Part shown: positions 53,272 to 63,106 of the stretch, one piece after another
How positions within the stretch are numbered: the stretch's first letter is position 1
Layout: every line of letters begins with the position of its first letter
Origin: an uncultured Alphaproteobacteria bacterium
Lineage (GTDB): Bacteria > Pseudomonadota > Alphaproteobacteria > HIMB59
Reading direction: 5' to 3'
DNA length: 64,000 nucleotides
Assembly: GCA_902610175.1 (NCBI GenBank)
Contig: CACLUR010000002.1
Coordinates: 107,116-171,115, forward strand
Position numbers and translations under genes: made by a program
Notes under the pieces: generated by a model
Told to the model about the DNA's origin: nothing
Database searches by the model: none
What the model saw: the letters and a program-made list of their open reading frames with translations, nothing else

Positions 53272-56054
53272 TATTTTTTTAAATAAATACCTGTTTGATT
53301 ATTTTTATTCTTAATTAGATCCTTAGGTTTACCTTCAAATAAAATATTCCCACCTTTTTCTCCACCCTCAGGTCCTAGATCTATAATCCAATCACTCGTG
53401 TTAATAACATCTAAGTTGTGTTCTATTACGATTACAGTATTTCCGTAAGAAACTAATTTATGAAGTATCTCTAAAAGTTTCTTTATATCATCAAAGTGAA
53501 GTCCAGTTGTAGGTTCATCTAAAATATAAAGTGTTTTGCCAGTTTGACGTTTTGATAATTCTTTAGAGAGTTTAATCCTTTGAGCTTCTCCACCGGATAG
53601 TGTTGTTGCTGATTGACCAATAGAAATATACCCTAAACCAACATCTTTTAGTGTTTTAAGCTTTGAATATACTTGTGGATTATTAATAAAAAATTCTTCA
53701 GCATCATCTACTGTCATTGATAAAATATCATTAATATTTTTTTTATTGTATTGAATACTTAATGTTTCCTTATTATACCTTTTTCCATTACAAACTTCAC
53801 ATTTAACATATACAGGAGCTAAAAAATGCATTTCTATTTTTTTTAATCCATCACCCTCACAACTCTCACACCTACCTCCTTTAACATTAAATGAAAATCT
53901 GCCAGGTTTAAAACCTTTAACTTTAGCCTCTGGTAAATTTGCAAACCATTCTCTTATTGGTGTAAAAAGCCCAACATAGGTAGCTGGGTTTGATCTAGGT
54001 GTTCTTCCAATCGGTGATTGATCGATATTTATAACTTTATCAATATTTTCTATACCTTTAATGTCCTCATAAGGGAGTGTTTTTATAATTTTTTCATAAA
54101 TTCTGTTATTAGTAGCTCCATACAAAGTCTCATTAATTAATGTTGACTTTCCACTTCCAGATACACCAGTAACAGTTATAAATTTACTTAAAGGAAATTT
54201 TACACTCACATCTTTTAAATTATTCCCATTTGCCTTTTTAATTTCAATAAATTGTTTTGATGGAATTTTATTAAGAGTTGGCGGATACCTACCAATTAAA
54301 CCTCTTATATAGCTACTAGTTAAACTATCTTTACTATTTAGTATTTTGTTAAATTCTCCGTTAGCTACAATAGATCCACCATTGATACCCGCATGCTTAC
54401 CGATATCAACTACATAATCTGCCTCTCTTATAATGTCCTCATCATGCTCAACGACTATTATTGTGTTTCCTAAATCTCTTAAATTCTTGAGAGTATTTAT
54501 TAGTTTTTGATTATCTCTTTGATGAAGTCCTATTGAAGGTTCATCTAATACATATGTAACTCCAGTTAAACCAGACCCAATTTGACTTGCTAATCGAATT
54601 CTTTGAGATTCTCCACCAGATAAAGTAGAACTTTTTCTCGATAAACTTAGGTAATTCAAACCAACTTCATTTAAAAAATTTAATCTAGAAAAGATTTCTT
54701 TTTTTAATGGAGCTGATATTAGTTTTTCCTGATCATTTAATTCATTTTCAAATTCATTAATCCAGTTCAAAGAATTAGCTATGCTTAAAGAAGTAAAGTC
54801 AGAAATGGTTATGTTATTAATCTTAACACATAGTGCTTTTTCATTTAGTCTTTTTCCATTACAGTCATGACAAGTTTTTGAGTTTCTAAATTTTTCAAGC
54901 TCCCATTGCCTCCACCAACTTGATGAGCCATCATAGATATCGTCCATAATATTTATTAAACCATCAAATTGTCTTCCACCAAAAAGAACCTCGTTTTGAA
55001 AAGATTTAGGTATTTTAGACCAAATAACATTTTCTAATTTTTTTGCATTAAACATTTTTTTTAGCTTTGGAAATATTCGTGATTTTGATCTTTCTGACCA
55101 AAAATTTATTGCTCCATCATTAAATGATAAATTTTTATCTGGTATCAATATATCTTCATCAAATGTATCTATTTCACCAAGACCGTCACATGTTTTACAA
55201 GCTCCATATGGATTATTAAAACTAAATAATCTGGGTTCTATTTCATCAATACTAAATCCACTTACAGGACACATGAATTTATCAGATAATGTAATTATTT
55301 CATTATCATCAATATTAAATACCTCTACACTTCCTTCACTTTCTTTTAAACTAATTTCAATACTATTTGCTAATCTATCTCTATTATCTTTTGACGGTAT
55401 TATTCTATCAATTACAACACTAATAGAATGTTTAAAGTTTTTGCTTAATTCAGGTAATTCTTCTTTTTGATAAAGTTTGTTATTAATCAAAAATCTCTCG
55501 TAACCTTTTTTAAAGTATTCCTCAAAGAGTTTTTTATACTCTCCTTTTCTGCCTTTAATTAATGGAGACATAATCATTATTTTTTTTGAATTAAATTTTA
55601 AATTAACTTCATCTATCATTTCTGAGCTAGTTAAGCCTTTGATTGGTTTTCCAGTTGCGGGTGAGTAGGGGACACCAACTCTTGAGAATAGAACTCTTAA
55701 ATAATCATAAATTTCTGTTACTGTTCCTACTGTTGATCTAGGGTTTTTGGAAGTTGTTTTTTGATCAATTGAAATAGCAGGTGATAACCCTTCTATTTTA
55801 TCAACCTTAGGTTTATCCATCATATCTAAAAACTGACGAGCATAAGCACTCAGAGATTCGATATACTTTCTCTGTCCTTCTGCATAAATTGTATCAAAGG
55901 CTAATGTTGATTTGCCAGACCCACTTACACCAGTTATTACAACGAGTTTATTTTTTGGTAAATTTAAATTTATATTTTTTAAATTATGTTCATGGGCATT
56001 ATGAACAATAATGTGAGTAAGTGGTGAATGTTTATTCATTAAATTAGATATCAA
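53238..56054 (-). CDS. uvrA: UvrABC excinuclease subunit A
   Basis: Damage-sensing ATPase of nucleotide excision repair, 938 aa. It has two ABC modules: Walker A GVSGSGKSTLAFDT and GVSGSGKSTLINET; signatures LSGGESQRIRLASQ and LSGGEAQRIKLSKEL; Walker B followed by DEPSIGLHQRD and DEPTTGLHFDD. Zinc modules have CKTCDGLGE with CPVSG, CHDCNGKRL, and CESCEGDG with CEVCNGKRY. It is divergent from ssb with 49 bases between; I found no GAAC-N7-GAAC box there, so SOS control is not visible. Confidence 0.98.
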   Translation of the reverse strand: MISNLMNKHSPLTHIIVHNAHEHNLKNINLNLPKNKLVVITGVSGSGKSTLAFDTIYAEGQRKYIESLSAYARQFLDMMDKPKVDKIEGLSPAISIDQKTTSKNPRSTVGTVTEIYDYLRVLFSRVGVPYSPATGKPIKGLTSSEMIDEVNLKFNSKKIMIMSPLIKGRKGEYKKLFEEYFKKGYERFLINNKLYQKEELPELSKNFKHSISVVIDRIIPSKDNRDRLANSIEISLKESEGSVEVFNIDDNEIITLSDKFMCPVSGFSIDEIEPRLFSFNNPYGACKTCDGLGEIDTFDEDILIPDKNLSFNDGAINFWSERSKSRIFPKLKKMFNAKKLENVIWSKIPKSFQNEVLFGGRQFDGLINIMDDIYDGSSSWWRQWELEKFRNSKTCHDCNGKRLNEKALCVKINNITISDFTSLSIANSLNWINEFENELNDQEKLISAPLKKEIFSRLNFLNEVGLNYLSLSRKSSTLSGGESQRIRLASQIGSGLTGVTYVLDEPSIGLHQRDNQKLINTLKNLRDLGNTIIVVEHDEDIIREADYVVDIGKHAGINGGSIVANGEFNKILNSKDSLTSSYIRGLIGRYPPTLNKIPSKQFIEIKKANGNNLKDVSVKFPLSKFITVTGVSGSGKSTLINETLYGATNNRIYEKIIKTLPYEDIKGIENIDKVINIDQSPIGRTPRSNPATYVGLFTPIREWFANLPEAKVKGFKPGRFSFNVKGGRCESCEGDGLKKIEMHFLAPVYVKCEVCNGKRYNKETLSIQYNKKNINDILSMTVDDAEEFFINNPQVYSKLKTLKDVGLGYISIGQSATTLSGGEAQRIKLSKELSKRQTGKTLYILDEPTTGLHFDDIKKLLEILHKLVSYGNTVIVIEHNLDVINTSDWIIDLGPEGGEKGGNILFEGKPKDLIKNKNNQTGIYLKKYQESLALSTAS

Positions 56055-56103
56055 TTAAAGGGCTTTTAATATATATTAATATTACCTTTTAATAAAAATA
56101 TTC

Positions 56104-56574
56104 ATGGCTGGATCAGTAAATAAAGTAATTCTTCTAGGTAACTTAGGTAAAGATCCTGATATTAGAGCTACAACAGCTGGATCGAGATTGGCGAGTTTTT
56201 CAATCGCTACCTCTACGAAATACCGAAACAAAGATACCCAACAGTTAGAGGATAAGACTGAGTGGCACAGAGTTGTTGTTTTTAATGATAAGTTAGCTGA
56301 TATTTGTGAAAAATATTTAAGGAAAGGTTCTAAGATATACATAGAAGGTCAACTTCAAACAAGGAAATGGACTGATAATAATGGTGTTGATAAATACACC
56401 ACTGAAGTAGTTATTCCAAATTATTCTGGAGTATTAACGATGTTAGATACTCGTTCTCAATCATCTGTTAGTGATGAAAATAATAGTAATCAATTAGACT
56501 CTGCGGCAGATGAAGCAATGGGTGGTTCAGAAACATCTACAGCTGAACAACTCGATGATGACATTCCTTTTTAA
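56104..56574 (+). CDS. ssb: Single-stranded DNA-binding protein
   Basis: Essential SSB for replication and repair, 156 aa. The OB fold (about residues 1-112) starts [18 protein letters not shown] and contains [17 protein letters not shown] flexible linker leads to the acidic C-terminal tip DDDIPF that recruits partner proteins. The divergent pairing with uvrA is common in Alphaproteobacteria. Confidence 0.97.
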   Translation: MAGSVNKVILLGNLGKDPDIRATTAGSRLASFSIATSTKYRNKDTQQLEDKTEWHRVVVFNDKLADICEKYLRKGSKIYIEGQLQTRKWTDNNGVDKYTTEVVIPNYSGVLTMLDTRSQSSVSDENNSNQLDSAADEAMGGSETSTAEQLDDDIPF

Positions 56575-56582
56575 AAAAATCA

Positions 56583-59249
56583 TTGGCTAAAAAGAAAAAA
56601 ACTAAAGCAAAACAGTTAGATGTTTTGGATACTAAAATTTATCCAAACATAGATATAACAGATGAATTAGAAAAAAGTTATTTAGATTATGCTATGAGTG
56701 TCATAGTCTCCAGAGCTTTACCCGACGTTAGGGATGGATTAAAACCAGTTCACAGAAGAATACTTTACTCTATGTATGAGTCTTCATATCATCACAACAA
56801 ACCTTATAAAAAATCAGCAAGAATTGTTGGAGATGTGATGGGTAAATATCACCCTCATGGTGACTCTGCAATATATGAGTCTATGGTTAGAATGGCACAA
56901 GATTTTACAATGCGTCTCCCCTTAATAGATGGTCAGGGAAATTATGGTTCTATGGACGGAGATCCTGCTGCAGCTATGCGTTACACCGAAGCTAGATTAG
57001 ATAAAATCTCATCTTTTATGTTAGAAGAATTAGAATATGAAACAGTTCAACTTAGAGCAAATTACGATGAGACATTAACAGAACCAAAAGTATTACCATC
57101 AAGATTTCCAAATATTTTTGTAAATGGTGCCAGTGGTATTGCAGTAGGAATGGCAACAAATATTCCTCCTCATAATCTTGGTGAAATTATAGACGCTACT
57201 TTACTTCTAGTAGATGAACCAGATACAACTTCTAAACAACTTCATAAGATCGTTAAAGGGCCAGATTTTCCAACTGGTGGAATTATATCTGGCACTGCTG
57301 GTCTAAGCTCAATGTATGAAACAGGTAGGGGAAGCGTTACAGTCTTATCTAAACTTAATGAAGAGAAAATAAAGAGTAGAAACGCAATTATAATTACAGA
57401 AATTCCTTACTTGCAAAATAAGTCAAAACTTTTAGAGCGTATTGCTGACGTAGTTAACAATAAAACGATAGAGGGTATTAACGATATTCGTGATGAGTCG
57501 AATAAAGAGGGCGTTAGAATTGTAGTTGAATTAAAATCATCTGCTGTGCCTGAAATAATAAAAAATCAGCTATTTCAATATACTCCCTTAAAAACCTCAT
57601 TCAGCAGTAATATGCTTGCATTAAAAGAGACAAAGCCTTTAACGCTTAATTTAAAAGATGGCCTCACTTATTTTATTAATTTTAGAAAAGATGTTATTAC
57701 TAAAAGAACTGTATATAAACTTAACAAAGCAAGAGAAAAAGCTAACATTTTAATTGGATTATCAATTGCTGTTAATAATATTGATGCAGTAATTAACCTT
57801 ATTAAAAAATCTAAAACTCCATTAGAGGCTAAAGAAAAATTATTATCAACAAAATGGGCAGTAAAATCCAATGTTACTCAATACATTAAGCTAATAAACC
57901 CTTCTTTTAAGTTATCTGGATCTAAGATTTTGTTAGATGAGGAACAAGCGAAGGCTATTCTAGAATTAAGACTTCAAAAGTTAACAGCTTTAGAAAGAGA
58001 TGACTTATTCAATAATTTAAAATCACTTGTAGAAGATATTAATTCATATCTCAAAATATTAAATTCAGATAAACAACTATTAAAAGTATTAAAAAGTGAA
58101 TTGACAGAAATAAAAGATAATTTTTCTACAGTTCGTAAAACTGAAATTCAAAAACATGATATTGAAGACATAGATACAGAAGATCTAATAATAGAAGAAG
58201 ATGTTGTAGTTACAGTTTCTCATCAAGGTTATATAAAAAGAGTTTTAAAATCCTCTTACAAAGTTCAAAAAAGAGGTGGCAAAGGTAAAAAAGCTATGAC
58301 TACACGAGACGAAGATTTTCTTGAACAAGTATTTGCAGCCACTACTCGTGATACAATATTATTTTTTACTTCAGTAGGAAAAGTTTATTCTATGAAAGCC
58401 TATGAATTACCTGCAGGCACACCTACATCGAGGGGAAAAGCAATAGTTAATCTTATTCCAATAACAAAAAACGAAAAAATTTCTTCTATACTCGCATTGC
58501 CAAAAGATATTGATGATTTTGAGAATTATAATTTAGTTTTTGCCACTAGCCTTGGAAACATTAGAAAAAATAAACTAAAAGATGTTGCAATGAGCGGTTC
58601 TAGAAAACTATCTAGAACTGGTAAGACTGCCATTAAACTTAAAACAGGAGATAGGTTAATTGGTGTAATTTCTGTTATAGAAAATGATGATGTACAACTT
58701 GCAACAACAAATGGTAAATCAATTAGATTTGCTACAAAAGATTTAAGAGAGTTTTCAGGATTAGGTTCTGCTGGTGTGAGGGGAATTAAACTTGCTAAAG
58801 ATGATAAAGTTGTATCGGTATGTAGTTTACTTCATAATAAAATATCTATAGATGTAAGGGAGTCCTATTTAAAAGCAAAAAATGAGGCTAAAAAAGATAT
58901 TTCAAAAATAAATAATAAATTTAAAGAACTGGCAAATACAGAGGAATATCTCTTATCAATCACTGAAAATGGTTATGGTAAGTTAAGTTCTGCTTATGAA
59001 TATAGAATTACTAATAGAGGTGGATCGGGAGTTACTAATATTACTGTTACCCCTAAAAATGGAAGAGTTATTCAATCATTAAAAGTAAATTTGGATGATA
59101 ATATAGCTTTAATTTCAGATACTGGTAAATTATTAAGGTGTAATGTTGGAGATAACATCAGAGTAGTTGGAAGAGTTTCCCAAGGTGTCTCTGTATTTAA
59201 AGTTGATGCAAATGAAAAAATTGTCTCTGTAGCAAGGTTAGAAGATTAA
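56583..59249 (+). CDS. gyrA: DNA gyrase subunit A
   Basis: Catalytic breakage-reunion subunit of gyrase, 888 aa. The N-terminal segment is [20 protein letters not shown]; the quinolone region reads [17 protein letters not shown] with Ser and Glu at the resistance positions (the susceptible state); the active Tyr is in [11 protein letters not shown]. The C-terminal domain has beta-pinwheel repeats and a GyrA-box-like QKRGGKGKK. The start is TTG 56583, eight bases after the ssb stop; no ATG gives the complete N terminus. It is not ParC because the C-terminal pinwheel with the GyrA box is present. Confidence 0.95.
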   Translation: MAKKKKTKAKQLDVLDTKIYPNIDITDELEKSYLDYAMSVIVSRALPDVRDGLKPVHRRILYSMYESSYHHNKPYKKSARIVGDVMGKYHPHGDSAIYESMVRMAQDFTMRLPLIDGQGNYGSMDGDPAAAMRYTEARLDKISSFMLEELEYETVQLRANYDETLTEPKVLPSRFPNIFVNGASGIAVGMATNIPPHNLGEIIDATLLLVDEPDTTSKQLHKIVKGPDFPTGGIISGTAGLSSMYETGRGSVTVLSKLNEEKIKSRNAIIITEIPYLQNKSKLLERIADVVNNKTIEGINDIRDESNKEGVRIVVELKSSAVPEIIKNQLFQYTPLKTSFSSNMLALKETKPLTLNLKDGLTYFINFRKDVITKRTVYKLNKAREKANILIGLSIAVNNIDAVINLIKKSKTPLEAKEKLLSTKWAVKSNVTQYIKLINPSFKLSGSKILLDEEQAKAILELRLQKLTALERDDLFNNLKSLVEDINSYLKILNSDKQLLKVLKSELTEIKDNFSTVRKTEIQKHDIEDIDTEDLIIEEDVVVTVSHQGYIKRVLKSSYKVQKRGGKGKKAMTTRDEDFLEQVFAATTRDTILFFTSVGKVYSMKAYELPAGTPTSRGKAIVNLIPITKNEKISSILALPKDIDDFENYNLVFATSLGNIRKNKLKDVAMSGSRKLSRTGKTAIKLKTGDRLIGVISVIENDDVQLATTNGKSIRFATKDLREFSGLGSAGVRGIKLAKDDKVVSVCSLLHNKISIDVRESYLKAKNEAKKDISKINNKFKELANTEEYLLSITENGYGKLSSAYEYRITNRGGSGVTNITVTPKNGRVIQSLKVNLDDNIALISDTGKLLRCNVGDNIRVVGRVSQGVSVFKVDANEKIVSVARLED

Positions 59250-59250
59250 A

Positions 59251-59739
59251 ATGTTAAAAATTGGTATATATCCTGGTTCATTTGATCCAATAACTTATGG
59301 CCATCTCGATATTATTCAAAGGAGTTTAAGTGTAGTTGATGAATTAGTCATTGCTGTTTCAAATAATAAATCTAAAGACCACCTAATATCTATTGATGAT
59401 AGATTAAATTTAATCAATCAATCAATCTCATCTCTTCCAGAAAAAAATTTATCAAAAATTAAAGTAGAAAAATTTGATAATTTACTAGTACACTATGTAA
59501 AATCAAAAAATGCTTCATTAATTATTCGAGGTTTAAGAGCTGTTTCAGATTTTGAATATGAATTTTTAATGACTGGTATGAATAGATCAATTGACAAAGA
59601 TATTGAAACTATTTTTCTAATGTCTTCAGAAAAATATCATTTTATATCATCAAGATTTATAAAAGAGATACACAAGTTAGGTGGGGATATTTCCAAAAGT
59701 GTACCAAAACCAGTCCTTGATTTCTTGGCAAAAATTTGA
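59251..59739 (+). CDS. coaD: Phosphopantetheine adenylyltransferase
   Basis: Penultimate enzyme of coenzyme A synthesis, 162 aa. The nucleotidyltransferase motif is GIYPGSFDPITYGHLDII (TxGH type), with RGLRAVSDFEYEF in the middle and SSRFIKEIHKLGGDIS near the end. It starts one base after the gyrA stop. A gyrA-coaD neighbourhood is common in Alphaproteobacteria. Confidence 0.97.
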   Translation: MLKIGIYPGSFDPITYGHLDIIQRSLSVVDELVIAVSNNKSKDHLISIDDRLNLINQSISSLPEKNLSKIKVEKFDNLLVHYVKSKNASLIIRGLRAVSDFEYEFLMTGMNRSIDKDIETIFLMSSEKYHFISSRFIKEIHKLGGDISKSVPKPVLDFLAKI

Positions 59740-59761
59740 AATGTTCACAATTATTCTACAC

Positions 59762-59837
59762 GGGCCCATAGCTCAGCCGGTAGAGCACCTGACTTTTAAT
59801 CAGGGTGTCGCAGGTTCGAATCCTGCTGGGCTCACCA
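59762..59837 (+). tRNA. tRNA-Lys (TTT)
   Basis: Acceptor arms GGGCCCA and TGGGCTC pair with one G-U. The anticodon loop CTTTTAA gives anticodon TTT (lysine). The T arm is CGCAGG-TTCGAAT-CCTGC-like, the discriminator is A and the CCA end is encoded at 59835-59837. Confidence 0.97.
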
Positions 59838-59846
59838 CTTAAAACT

Positions 59847-60299
59847 ATGATTAAAGTTTATTTAGCTGGAGAAATTCACACTAATTGGCGTGAAGATTTA
59901 ATTCAATTGTGTAATTCTGCCAAATTGAAGAGTCAATTTTTTTCTCCTGTCACCAATCATGAAAATTCTGATAATTGTGGAGTAGAAATATTAGGACCTG
60001 AGGATAAAAATTTTTGGAAAGATAATAAAGGTGCCAATATTAATTCTATTCGCACAAAAAAAGCTATAAAGGATAGTGATGTAGTAGTTGTTAAATTTGG
60101 CGAAAAATACAAACAATGGAATGCTGCCTTTGACGCTGGATATGCATCGGCTCTCAACAAGTCTATTATTATTATACATAGTGATTATCATCAACATGCT
60201 TTAAAAGAGGTAGATGCAGCAGCTTCTGCTGTAGTATCTAATAATGAACAAGTGGTTCGTATTTTAAAATATGTTCAAGATGGATCTCTTGAAAAATAA
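59847..60299 (+). CDS. ytoQ: YtoQ family protein
   Basis: 150-residue protein of the YtoQ family. It starts with MIKVYLAGEIHTNWREDLI, and has TNHENSDNCG, LGPEDKNFWKDNKGANINSI and FGEKYKQWNAAFDAGYA, which resembles nucleoside 2-deoxyribosyltransferase-like folds. The function is unknown. The start is ATG 59847, nine bases after tRNA-Lys; the frame is open further upstream but would run into the tRNA. Confidence 0.87.
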   Translation: MIKVYLAGEIHTNWREDLIQLCNSAKLKSQFFSPVTNHENSDNCGVEILGPEDKNFWKDNKGANINSIRTKKAIKDSDVVVVKFGEKYKQWNAAFDAGYASALNKSIIIIHSDYHQHALKEVDAAASAVVSNNEQVVRILKYVQDGSLEK

Positions 60300-60353
60300 A
60301 TATGCAAATATAATAAATCGACCAATAGTTTATTTATGGTTATAATCTGAAAT

Positions 60354-61784
60354 ATGCTTGATAAAAGAAAATTTTATATAAACGGTGAATGGGTATCTCC
60401 ATCAAAAAACTCAGATTTTAATGTAATTAATCCAGCTACAGAAGAGCCTTATGTGACTATATCTTTAGGTAATCAAGATGACACTAACAAGGCTGTATTG
60501 GCGGCAAAAAATGCTTTTTCTTCATGGAAAAATACCTCTGTAGAGGAAAGAATAACTTTACTTGAAAAGCTATTAAAGATTTACAAGAGAAGATTTAATG
60601 AGATGACCCAAGCCATTTCAACTGAACTTGGTGCTCCCTTAGATTGGGCTTCATCTGCACAAACAGCCTCTGGAGAGTCACATATTGAAGATTTCATACT
60701 GAGATTAAAAAAATTTCAATTTGAAACAAAATTTGATGAAAATTCTGATAATTATATAGTTTATGAACCTATTGGTGTGTGTGGTCTTATCACACCATGG
60801 AATTGGCCTATTAACCAAATAGCTCTTAAAGTAATACCAGCGTTTGCCACTGGATGTACCATGATTTTAAAACCATCTGAAATGGCACCTCTGTCTGGTT
60901 TGTTGTTTGCTGAAATGATACATGAAGCAGGTTTTCCTGCTGGTGTTTTTAATTTAGTAAATGGAGATGGAGTAGGTGTTGGATCTCAAATATCTAGCCA
61001 TCCTGATATTGACATGGTTTCATTTACTGGCTCTACTAGAGCAGGTAAATTAATTTCAAAAAGTGCAGCTGACACAATTAAAAGAGTTTGTTTAGAGCTT
61101 GGTGGTAAGGGAGGTAATATTATTTTTGCTGATGCATATCCTAATGCTGTTAGAGATGGTGTAAGGAATATAATGAGTAATTCTGGTCAATCATGTGATG
61201 CACCTACACGAATGTTAGTTGAAAAATCAATTTATGAAAAAGCTGTTGAGGAAGCTGCAGATGAGGCTAAAAAGATAGGCGTAGATTTACCATCTAAATC
61301 AGGAGATCATATTGGACCTGTAATTAATAAATCTCAATTTGAGAAAATACAGTCGTTAATTCAAAGTGGTATTGACGAGGGTGCAACACTTGTAGCTGGT
61401 GGAGCGGGTAGACCATCAAATCTTGAAAAAGGTTATTATGTAAAACCAACTGTATTTACAAATGTTAGTAATGATATGAGAATAGCTAAAGAGGAAATAT
61501 TTGGTCCAGTGCTATCTATTATTCCTTTTGAGTCTGAAGAAGAGGCAATTTCGATAACTAATGATACACCATATGGATTAGGTAATTTTTTACAAACTGA
61601 GAATAAAGAAAGAGCCAGAAGAGTTTCAAAACAATTAAGGGCTGGTGTAGTTCAAATCAATGGAAATGCTCCTGACGCTGGAACACCTTTTGGAGGCTAC
61701 AACCAATCTGGTAATGGACGAGAAGGTGGAACGTGGGGTCTGCATGAATATTTGGAAGTTAAAGCAATTAGTGGTTGGAAATAG
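60354..61784 (+). CDS. NAD(P)-dependent aldehyde dehydrogenase
   Basis: ALDH-superfamily enzyme of 476 aa that oxidises an aldehyde to an acid. Conserved segments are LITPWNWPINQ, FTGSTRAGKLISK, the general-base Glu in CLELGGKGGNIIF and the catalytic Cys in SNSGQSCDAPTRM; the end has EEIFGPVLSIIPF and PFGGYNQSGNGREGG. The substrate is not evident. It is followed with no spacer by a VOC-fold gene and then by a homocysteine-methyltransferase-like gene. Confidence 0.93.
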   Translation: MLDKRKFYINGEWVSPSKNSDFNVINPATEEPYVTISLGNQDDTNKAVLAAKNAFSSWKNTSVEERITLLEKLLKIYKRRFNEMTQAISTELGAPLDWASSAQTASGESHIEDFILRLKKFQFETKFDENSDNYIVYEPIGVCGLITPWNWPINQIALKVIPAFATGCTMILKPSEMAPLSGLLFAEMIHEAGFPAGVFNLVNGDGVGVGSQISSHPDIDMVSFTGSTRAGKLISKSAADTIKRVCLELGGKGGNIIFADAYPNAVRDGVRNIMSNSGQSCDAPTRMLVEKSIYEKAVEEAADEAKKIGVDLPSKSGDHIGPVINKSQFEKIQSLIQSGIDEGATLVAGGAGRPSNLEKGYYVKPTVFTNVSNDMRIAKEEIFGPVLSIIPFESEEEAISITNDTPYGLGNFLQTENKERARRVSKQLRAGVVQINGNAPDAGTPFGGYNQSGNGREGGTWGLHEYLEVKAISGWK

Positions 61785-62165
61785 ATGATAGGATTTGTCA
61801 TGGTTGGAACAAACGATCTTGATAAAGCTACTGGGTTTTATGATACCCTTCTTGATATTATTGATTTAAAGAGAATTGAAAAAACTGATACTTATGGTTC
61901 CTACGCCCCTAAATCAAATCCCGAAGCAGTAGAATTTTATGTCACAACACCTTTCAATGAAGAAAAAGCAACAGTTGGTAACGGAACTCAAATTTCTTTT
62001 TATATAAATAATAAAGAAGCTGTCGATTTATTTCATTCTACTGCAATAAGTTTAGGTGCAAAAGATGAAGGCGCCCCAGGTGAGAGATATGAAGGTGAGT
62101 ATTATTCTTATATCAGAGATTTAGATGGCAATAAAATTTGTGGTTACACTTACCTTAATAAATAG
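61785..62165 (+). CDS. VOC (glyoxalase/bleomycin-resistance fold) family protein
   Basis: 126-residue VOC-fold protein with two beta-alpha-beta-beta-beta modules. The first begins FVMVGTNDLDKATGFYDTLL and the second has SYIRDLDGNKICGYT, the usual end. Metal ligands cannot be fixed with certainty. The family ranges from lyases to dioxygenases and binding proteins. The ATG follows the ALDH stop with no gap, so the two are probably coupled. Confidence 0.85.
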   Translation: MIGFVMVGTNDLDKATGFYDTLLDIIDLKRIEKTDTYGSYAPKSNPEAVEFYVTTPFNEEKATVGNGTQISFYINNKEAVDLFHSTAISLGAKDEGAPGERYEGEYYSYIRDLDGNKICGYTYLNK

Positions 62166-62182
62166 AGATTTATTTTATCTTT

Positions 62183-63103
62183 ATGTCTTATTCTGATATT
62201 GAAAATAAATTAAACTCAGGAAAAATTATTATTCTTGATGGTGGGATGGGTGCTGAACTAGAAAAACTCGGAGCATCTATGGATAGTAATCTTTGGTCTG
62301 GCAGATGTTCTGTAGATAATCCTGAAATCGTGTACAAAGCCCATCAAAATTTTATTCAATCAGGCTCAGATATAATTACGACTAATACTTACGCTAGTAC
62401 TCCAATTTCAATGAAAGAATATGGCTATGAAAACCATATTGAAGAATGGAATAAAGCGAGTGTAAAAATAGCTAAAAATGTTATTGATAATTCTAATTCC
62501 AATGTATGTGTAGCTGGTTCGGTTTCTACATATGGTAGTTGGGATAGAATTGAACCAAAATTCTTAAAACCAGGTTTTTTAAAACAATTAAGTATTTTAT
62601 CTGAAGCAGGTGTTGATTTAATTATCCTTGAAGCGATGACTTCATCGACAAGAACCATAGAGGCATTATTAGATTGTTCTAATAAATTTGATATATCAAT
62701 ATGGCTTTCAATATCGTGTGCATTGAACAGAGATAGAAATCAACTTATGCTTGGATATCAAGAAAGTATAAGTAATTCTGAAGCATTCTTTTACGATGAT
62801 TTTGAAAATTCTATTAATGAATTTAAAAAAATTCATGATGGTCCTATATTAATAGCTCATTCCGATATAAAGGTGATAAATCAAGGAATTCAAATAATCA
62901 AAAGTAATTATAATGGTGTTATTGGGGCATATCCGAATAATGGTTTTTTTAAAAAACCACATTGGAATGTGGTAGAGAGTATTTCTCCACAAGAGTATTA
63001 TGAAGAAGCTAAATTATGGGTTGAAAGTGGAGCACAAATTATAGGTGGTTGCTGTGGAGTCAGCCCTAGTCATATTAAAGCATTATCAGTTTTAAAGAAT
63101 TAA
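62183..63103 (+). CDS. Homocysteine S-methyltransferase family protein, altered zinc site
   Basis: TIM-barrel methyltransferase of 306 aa. It starts with IILDGGMGAELEKLGA and has ITTNTYAST, LIILEAMTSSTRTIEALL and the C-terminal zinc pair IIGGCCGVSPSHIKAL. The third zinc Cys, normally in a G-x-N-C strand near residue 220, is not there; the strand reads LIAHSDIKVIN. A His may replace it, or the protein may act differently. Relatives use S-methylmethionine or betaines to methylate homocysteine. A methyl donor from the betaine/carnitine genes elsewhere in the window is only a thought. Confidence 0.82.
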   Translation: MSYSDIENKLNSGKIIILDGGMGAELEKLGASMDSNLWSGRCSVDNPEIVYKAHQNFIQSGSDIITTNTYASTPISMKEYGYENHIEEWNKASVKIAKNVIDNSNSNVCVAGSVSTYGSWDRIEPKFLKPGFLKQLSILSEAGVDLIILEAMTSSTRTIEALLDCSNKFDISIWLSISCALNRDRNQLMLGYQESISNSEAFFYDDFENSINEFKKIHDGPILIAHSDIKVINQGIQIIKSNYNGVIGAYPNNGFFKKPHWNVVESISPQEYYEEAKLWVESGAQIIGGCCGVSPSHIKALSVLKN

Positions 63104-63106
63104 TTT

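Noticed and set aside
56055-56103. Search for an SOS box between uvrA and ssb.
   Set aside because: No GAAC-N7-GAAC or GTTC-N7-GTTC was found in the gap, so SOS control of these genes is not claimed.
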